Shown here: piece after piece, positions 31,732 through 36,208 of the stretch
How the letters are laid out: each line of letters starts with the position of its first letter
Numbering within the stretch: position 1 is the stretch's first letter
Origin: Patescibacteria group bacterium
GTDB lineage: Bacteria > Patescibacteriota > Patescibacteriia > UBA2196 > GWA2-42-15
Length of the DNA stretch: 36,208 nucleotides
Direction of reading: 5' to 3'
Assembly (NCBI GenBank): GCA_022709795.1
Contig: JAKLID010000005.1
Span: forward strand, 1 to 36,208
Notes under the pieces: generated by a model
The model's database searches: none
What the model saw: the letters and a program-made list of their open reading frames with translations, nothing else
What the model was told of the DNA's origin: nothing
Program-made: the position numbers and the translations under genes

Positions 31732-32208
31732 CTATTTGACGCTTAAAATTTTGAATTTAACTAGGCCTTTGGGTGCCTGAAATTCTACGGTCTCGCCGAC
31801 TTTTTTGCCGAGAAAAGCTCGACCGATGGGCGATTCATTGGAAATCTTACCCGCCCGAGGATCGGCTTCACGGCTGCCGACAATTTGATATTCTCTATGC
31901 TCTCCAGACTCATCTGCAAAACTGACTGTCGAACCGACATTGACGGTATGGTTGGAGTGATTGGTTTCATCAATCAAGCTGGCATTTTTGATAATATTAT
32001 CCAGCTCGGCGATTCTCATTTCTAAAAAAGACTGCTCTTCTTTGGCAGCTGAATATTCGGCATTCTCACTCAAATCGCCTAATTCTTTGGCTTCCTGAAT
32101 ACGTTCAGCAATCTTTTTTCTTTCCACGCTTATCAGGTTGCTTAATTCTTCTTTGAGCTTGATCAGGCCTTCTTTAGTGATATAGATTTGATTGTTATTG
32201 GTTGACAT
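31732..32208 (-). CDS. greA: transcription elongation factor GreA
   Basis: Rescues backtracked RNA polymerase by stimulating transcript cleavage. The 158 residues have the N-terminal coiled coil (about 10-75: KEGLIKLKEELSNL, RKKIAERIQEAKELGDLSENAEYSAAKEEQ with the acidic tip) and the C-terminal FKBP-like domain (GSTVSFADE, YQIVGSREAD, ISNESPIGRAFLGKKVGE). A promoter lies upstream (32289-32261). Confidence 0.95.
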   Translation of the reverse strand: MSTNNNQIYITKEGLIKLKEELSNLISVERKKIAERIQEAKELGDLSENAEYSAAKEEQSFLEMRIAELDNIIKNASLIDETNHSNHTVNVGSTVSFADESGEHREYQIVGSREADPRAGKISNESPIGRAFLGKKVGETVEFQAPKGLVKFKILSVK

Positions 32209-32260
32209 AGACTATTTGAAATTAGCAAATATTGAAGGAAAAAATTTATACATATCTCAT

Positions 32261-32289
32261 ATGATATTACAATTGACATTATCTGTCAA
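32261..32289 (-). promoter_or_regulatory. promoter of greA with overlapping palindrome
   Basis: Read on minus: TTGACA (32289-32284), 17-base spacer, TATCAT (32266-32261). The -35 lies in a perfect inverted repeat ATTGACA-TTATC-TGTCAAT (32272-32290), a possible operator. Confidence 0.65.
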
Positions 32290-32301
32290 TGGGGAAAAAC
32301 T

Positions 32302-34209
32302 TTAATCATTATTCCCAAAATACCAAGCTAAAACATCGTGGAAAACCGGCACAGCAAAAGTGCTACCCTCGCCGCCGTTTTCAATCAAGATGGTAATGGC
32401 GATCTCCGGCTGTTCATAGGGCGCAAAGCCAGTAAACCAGGCATGGGTGGGAAGATCACCAGAGACTTGGGCCGTACCAGTCTTGCCAGCAACCGCGACA
32501 GGCAAATCGGAGAGCGAGCGAGCAGAGCCGGACACAACAGTGGCTCGAAGACCGCGCCGAATAAGTTCCATATTTTTCTGGGCGATAAAGTCTTTTTTGA
32601 TGAAATATTCTTCGAGTGCTATTGGTTGGCTGGTTTTCACTTCTTTGAGTAGGTGGGGACGATAAAGAGTGCCACCATTGGCAATGGCCGCAGTATAAAG
32701 GGCGACCTGGAGAGGAGTGACCAAGATATCACCCTGGCCAATAGCTAAGTGATAAGTATCGCCGATATACCACGGCTCTTTTTTTACGGCTAATTTCCAA
32801 GCTTCATCAGGCAGAAAACCGGCGGCTTCGCCTGGCAAATCAATGCCGGTCGGAGTTCCGAGATTAAAGGCGGCCGCGTATTTTTTGATCAAATCAACGC
32901 CCAGCCCCTCAAACTCGCCATAGCCGCCACCGATATAATAGAAGAAGGTGTTGACTGAATTCGCTAGGGCGCCGATGACATTGACACGACCATGACCGCC
33001 AGCTTTCCAATCAGGAAAAAACCATTTATCAATACGTAGGCCGCCAGTAGATAAAAAAGTAGTGGCTTCACTGATAATCCCCTCTTCCAGGGCGGCTGCG
33101 GCAACGACTGGCTTGAAAGTAGAGCCGGGCGGATAAGTACCGGAGATGGAACGGTTAAAAAGCGGATTGAGTGGGTCGGCCAAATATTTATTGTAGGCCT
33201 CACGGTTGATACCGGCACTAAAAAAATTATTATCAAAATCTGGTAAGCTGACCAGGGCAAGAACTTCTCCGTTTTGCGGATTGAGGGCGACAGCAATGGC
33301 GGAACCGGAACCATGTGATTTGATAATGGCGGCGGAAAGACTTTCGGCCAACTTTTTTTGCAAATCTAGATCGAGGGTCAAAACCAGATCCTGGCCAGGG
33401 ATTGGCTCGCGCCGGCCGATAATTTTTTTGGCCTTGCCATGAGCATCAACTTCTACTTCTTCGGCGCCATTTTCACCCTTGAGAAGATTTTCATAATAGA
33501 GCTCCAGACCATTTTTGCCGACATAATCACCAGGTTCATAGCCCTGACTTTTGAGCGCGGTCAACTCTTGGTCATTGACTTCACCTAAATAACCGAGGAT
33601 GTGCGACAAACCGCTGCCAGAAATATATTCACGCCGCGGATCAATAGACAGACGAATGCCGGGAAGATCAGCCTCGTAGACAGAGAGCGCGATGGCTTGG
33701 TCAGAAGTGAGCTCATCAGAAATCAAAACGGCCTGGAAAGAATCAGCGGGAGCATTTGAAAAAAGTTCCCAGACCGCGCTTTGGTCTTTGGTGATAAGAC
33801 GAGAAATGTCCGCGGCCAATTTTTCTTTGGCCGAATTTTCCTTGGGCAGGTCGCCCGGAACGAAGAAGAGCGAGTAATGAGGAATATTGGCAACCAGCGG
33901 GACATTAAAGCGATCATAGATAATACCGCGACCGGCTTTCAAAATATTGGTGCGCAGACGATTGCCCTCGGCAATGGCCGCATAGTCACTGCCTTTAAAA
34001 AATTGCAGCCAGCAAAGACGGCCGAAAATAAAGAAGAAACAAAAAAGGATAATCAGAAGAGCCAGTCGGATTTTTGAGGGGGTAATGGAGAGGGAAATTT
34101 TTTCGCCCAAACCGCCCAGCCAAAAACTGTCACCCTCCTCTTGGTGGCGACTAAAGCCATCAATTTCAGAGATGGCTTTTTGGATGTTAAAAGGATTGGC
34201 TTTTTCCAT
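32302..34209 (-). CDS. mrdA: penicillin-binding protein 2 (elongasome transpeptidase)
   Basis: Cross-links peptidoglycan during lateral growth; partner of RodA. The 635 residues comprise an N-terminal cytoplasmic stretch, one membrane span (about 47-68), a dimerisation/pedestal region (about 90-270) with GRGIIYDRFNVPLVAN, and a transpeptidase domain with the catalytic motifs S363-TFK, S418-VN and K576-TGT. It is the last gene of the mreBCD-mrdA run, 9 bases after mreD. Confidence 0.93.
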   Translation of the reverse strand: MEKANPFNIQKAISEIDGFSRHQEEGDSFWLGGLGEKISLSITPSKIRLALLIILFCFFFIFGRLCWLQFFKGSDYAAIAEGNRLRTNILKAGRGIIYDRFNVPLVANIPHYSLFFVPGDLPKENSAKEKLAADISRLITKDQSAVWELFSNAPADSFQAVLISDELTSDQAIALSVYEADLPGIRLSIDPRREYISGSGLSHILGYLGEVNDQELTALKSQGYEPGDYVGKNGLELYYENLLKGENGAEEVEVDAHGKAKKIIGRREPIPGQDLVLTLDLDLQKKLAESLSAAIIKSHGSGSAIAVALNPQNGEVLALVSLPDFDNNFFSAGINREAYNKYLADPLNPLFNRSISGTYPPGSTFKPVVAAAALEEGIISEATTFLSTGGLRIDKWFFPDWKAGGHGRVNVIGALANSVNTFFYYIGGGYGEFEGLGVDLIKKYAAAFNLGTPTGIDLPGEAAGFLPDEAWKLAVKKEPWYIGDTYHLAIGQGDILVTPLQVALYTAAIANGGTLYRPHLLKEVKTSQPIALEEYFIKKDFIAQKNMELIRRGLRATVVSGSARSLSDLPVAVAGKTGTAQVSGDLPTHAWFTGFAPYEQPEIAITILIENGGEGSTFAVPVFHDVLAWYFGNND

Positions 34210-34218
34210 AAATAAAAA

Positions 34219-34725
34219 TCAAGTAATGGCCGGGTCTTTGAGCTGGCGACGGAGCGGGTTGGGGAAGAAGTAGACTGCGGAAATAACTAGTGAATGAATC
34301 AATATTTGCCAGAAAAAAATCAGCAGGCGGGAGGTAGACAAAATATTTTGGCTAGCAACAAAAAAATTATTCAGTAGAAAACAAAGCTGACAGATCAAAA
34401 GCGATAAAAGGTTGGCGAGCAAGAGAGAAGTAAAATTTTTGTGTTGAAAAAAGTTGGAGATAAAAAATCGAATAGCCAAAACCGAGAGCAAAAAAACCAG
34501 CGAGTACAGGCCAAAGGAAAACGGCGAGTAAAGATCCAGGACCAAGCCCAGGATGACCGCGGAGCAAAGAGCGCCTGATAATGATCCGGCCAGAGCAACA
34601 AAAGAGATAAAAATAACAGGCAGGCTAAAATAACGAATAAGGGCGGGGGCAATGACTGGCAAAACCCCAAGGTACAGAGCCAGAATCAAAATAATGGAGA
34701 AGAGAAGAAAAATAAAGCGGGCCAT
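34219..34725 (-). CDS. mreD: rod-shape protein MreD
   Basis: Membrane partner of MreC. The 168 residues are almost wholly hydrophobic with about five spans; GLVLDLYSPFSFGLYSLVFLL matches the MreD core, with the D-x-Y pattern. Position between mreC (2 bases upstream) and mrdA (9 bases downstream) settles the name, since sequence conservation in this family is low. Confidence 0.85.
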   Translation of the reverse strand: MARFIFLLFSIILILALYLGVLPVIAPALIRYFSLPVIFISFVALAGSLSGALCSAVILGLVLDLYSPFSFGLYSLVFLLSVLAIRFFISNFFQHKNFTSLLLANLLSLLICQLCFLLNNFFVASQNILSTSRLLIFFWQILIHSLVISAVYFFPNPLRRQLKDPAIT

Positions 34726-34727
34726 AA

Positions 34728-35543
34728 TTATTGGCGTTCAGCGGGTAAAATAATGGTGACGAGAGAAAGAGAATCGTAATCAACCAGGGTTTCGGCCACG
34801 GCGGATTGCCAAAGGGCGGTATCTGGAGATTCTATTTTTTTTATCTTGCCGAGCACCAAGCCCTGGGGAACGTTAAGATTCAGGTTGGAGGTGACGACCA
34901 GATCGCCAGGATTGATTTTACTATTTTTGGGCAGCATCTCAATTTTGAGATTCAAGTTGTGCTCACCCATGGAAAGACCAGGGATGGATTCAGCGCCTAT
35001 TACCAAGATGGCAATTTTACTATTATTGTCAGTCAGGAGCTGGAGGTGAGAAAGACGATCTTCGACTTTGACCAGACGGCCGATGACCATACCTTGATTG
35101 ATAGTCACGGCCAAACCCTCGAAGAGTCCGTCACGAGAGCCCTTGTCTATGAGCAGATAATCGCTTTCATAGTCAGTATTACGGCCGATGACTCTAGCGA
35201 TCAAATAATCATATTGATATTCGTCAACAAACTGGAGCTCTTTTTTTAAAATTTCATTTTCTTCTTTGACCAAAGACAGTTCGGCGTTTTTTCGGGCCAG
35301 GGTGATGAGTTCACTTTTGAGCCCCTCATTTTTGGTGGCCAAGTCTTTTTGCTGGAAATAAAGGGAGAGAAAATCACCCAGGCCATTGGTCAATTGGTGG
35401 CTGACACGCATAACCGGATTGAGGCCAGCGGTCAAAAAAGAACTGGAATAATTGGAAAAGCCGAGGTAATAGACGAAAAAAACGAGCCCAGAAAAAATCA
35501 GGGCCCCAAGGGTGATTTTGAATTGCAGCGGACGATGGGACAT
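34728..35543 (-). CDS. mreC: rod-shape-determining protein MreC
   Basis: Periplasmic-side scaffold of the elongasome, linking MreB and PBP2. The 271 residues comprise one N-terminal span (about 9-29), a coiled coil (about 62-100: KDLATKNEGLKSELITLARKN) and the double beta-barrel domain with VIGRNTDYESDYLLIDKGS, GLFEGLAV, GMVIGRLVKVED and GDLVVTSNLNLNVPQGLVLG. The 195-base gap to mreB holds an AT-rich repeat. Confidence 0.92.
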   Translation of the reverse strand: MSHRPLQFKITLGALIFSGLVFFVYYLGFSNYSSSFLTAGLNPVMRVSHQLTNGLGDFLSLYFQQKDLATKNEGLKSELITLARKNAELSLVKEENEILKKELQFVDEYQYDYLIARVIGRNTDYESDYLLIDKGSRDGLFEGLAVTINQGMVIGRLVKVEDRLSHLQLLTDNNSKIAILVIGAESIPGLSMGEHNLNLKIEMLPKNSKINPGDLVVTSNLNLNVPQGLVLGKIKKIESPDTALWQSAVAETLVDYDSLSLVTIILPAERQ

Positions 35544-35550
35544 ATCAGTA

Positions 35551-35737
35551 CAATTTTAAATTCTAAATTTTAAATTTTAAAATAATTTCTAAATCCTAAA
35601 CTCTAAATCCAAAATAAATTCCAAATTCCAATATCTAAACTACAAAATAATTAAACTAGCAGAAAAAATAATGGGCAGTTGTTTTGGGCTTTAAAATTGA
35701 GATTTATTTTAAAATTTGAGTTTTAAAATTTAAAATT
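35551..35737. repeat. AT-rich repeat region between mreC and mreB
   Basis: Runs of TAAATTTTAAA, TCTAAAT and CCAAATTCCAA words at the left, and TTTTAAAATTTGAG / TTTTAAAATTTAAAATTTT at the right, partly inverted. No gene and no clear promoter are seen. It resembles the other AT-rich inverted repeats in the window. Confidence 0.5.
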
Positions 35738-36208
35738 TTATTTGGTTGAAGGCAGCAAGACGTCTTTGAGATTATCCAGATCCTCTAAAATCAAGCCGGT
35801 GCCGCGGACCACACAGGTCAGGGGGTCGTCAATCACCGTCACCGGGATCCGAGTCTCTTGGCGAACCAAGACATCAAGACCGCGGAGCAGGGCGCCGCCG
35901 CCGGAAAGAACAATACCGCGTTTATGGATATCGGCGACTAATTCTGGCGGGGTGGATTCAATGGTTGATTTGATATTACTGACAATGGTACGGATGGAAC
36001 GGGTGATGGCTTCACGCACCTCGGCATCGGTAATGATAATCTCTTTGGGTAAACCATTGATCAAATCCCGACCGGAAACCGCCATCTCAACCGGCCGATC
36101 GCCAGGTAAAATCGAACCAATGGCCAGCTTGACTCTTTCGGCGGTGGTATCGCCGATAAGCAGATTAAAATTTTCTCTGATATATTGGACGATGTTTTTG
36201 GTCAGGGT
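35738..36208 (-). CDS. mreB: rod-shape actin homologue MreB, 5' part outside window
   Basis: C-terminal 156 residues of the bacterial actin that positions wall synthesis. The frame is open to the window end and reads TLTKNIVQYIRENFNLLIGD there. Diagnostic segments are AERVKLAIGS, RDLINGLPKEIIIT, PPELVADIHKRGIVLSGGG and the C-terminal ALLRGLDVLV, DPLTCVVRGTG. Homologous to actin subdomains 3-4. The gene continues beyond base 36208. Confidence 0.95.
   Translation of the reverse strand, partial: TLTKNIVQYIRENFNLLIGDTTAERVKLAIGSILPGDRPVEMAVSGRDLINGLPKEIIITDAEVREAITRSIRTIVSNIKSTIESTPPELVADIHKRGIVLSGGGALLRGLDVLVRQETRIPVTVIDDPLTCVVRGTGLILEDLDNLKDVLLPSTK

Overview
The window looks like a chromosomal segment of a Candidate Phyla Radiation bacterium (Patescibacteria, probably Parcubacteria-like). 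Support comes from the gene content: an archaeal-type (form III family) RuBisCO together with AMP phosphorylase and ribose-1,5-bisphosphate isomerase, several small single-membrane-span proteins of a kind common in this group, short intergenic spaces, and many small palindromic repeats. TGA is used as a stop codon (for example at 8657-8659 and 9907-9909), so the recoded-TGA lineages are excluded. The taxon is an inference; there is no rRNA here.

Layout. 1-6.1 kb: housekeeping genes (5'-truncated argS, a membrane protein, rodA, a zinc-ribbon protein, ribosomal protein L25, a DUF3048 protein). 6.1-10.7 kb: tRNA-Lys followed by an AT-rich block of four co-directional genes (HAD protein, membrane glycosyltransferase, polysaccharide pyruvyl transferase, P-loop kinase). 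The block lies between near-identical 38-40 bp direct repeats, so it reads as a surface-glycan island placed next to a tRNA. 10.7-14.7 kb: small proteins, a beta-CASP nuclease, a DUF559 nuclease between inverted repeats, a DUF1294 protein and an unknown minus-strand gene. 14.8-21.4 kb: R15P isomerase, RuBisCO, an SpeA-like decarboxylase, PRPP synthetase and AMP phosphorylase. Together these give the AMP -> ribose-1,5-bisphosphate -> ribulose-1,5-bisphosphate -> 3-phosphoglycerate route. 21.5-22.3 kb: no protein gene, but two tandem minus-strand structured RNAs, each with a consensus promoter (TTGACA-17-TAAGAT and TTGACA-17-TAATAT) and its own terminator. 22.4-24.0 kb: a membrane-anchored protein with two GILT/DsbA-like domains. 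24.6-30.5 kb: a dikinase split over two genes that lacks the PEP-synthase C-terminal barrel, a peptidase E-like protein, an abnormal tRNA-like gene, a 487-residue unknown protein and an M19 dipeptidase. A third minus-strand structured RNA with promoter and terminator follows (30.5-30.7 kb). 31.0-36.2 kb, minus strand: a membrane protein, greA, and mreB-mreC-mreD-mrdA, which with rodA make up a rod-shape elongation machinery.

The most unusual points are the three promoter-terminator-bounded structured RNAs, the tRNA-Lys island, a palindromic repeat inserted in frame in the dikinase ATP-grasp gene, the split dikinase/peptidase cluster with its odd tRNA, and a tandem thiol-reductase-like protein whose two CxxC motifs are both CPYG. 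No CRISPR array, integrase or transposase gene was seen.
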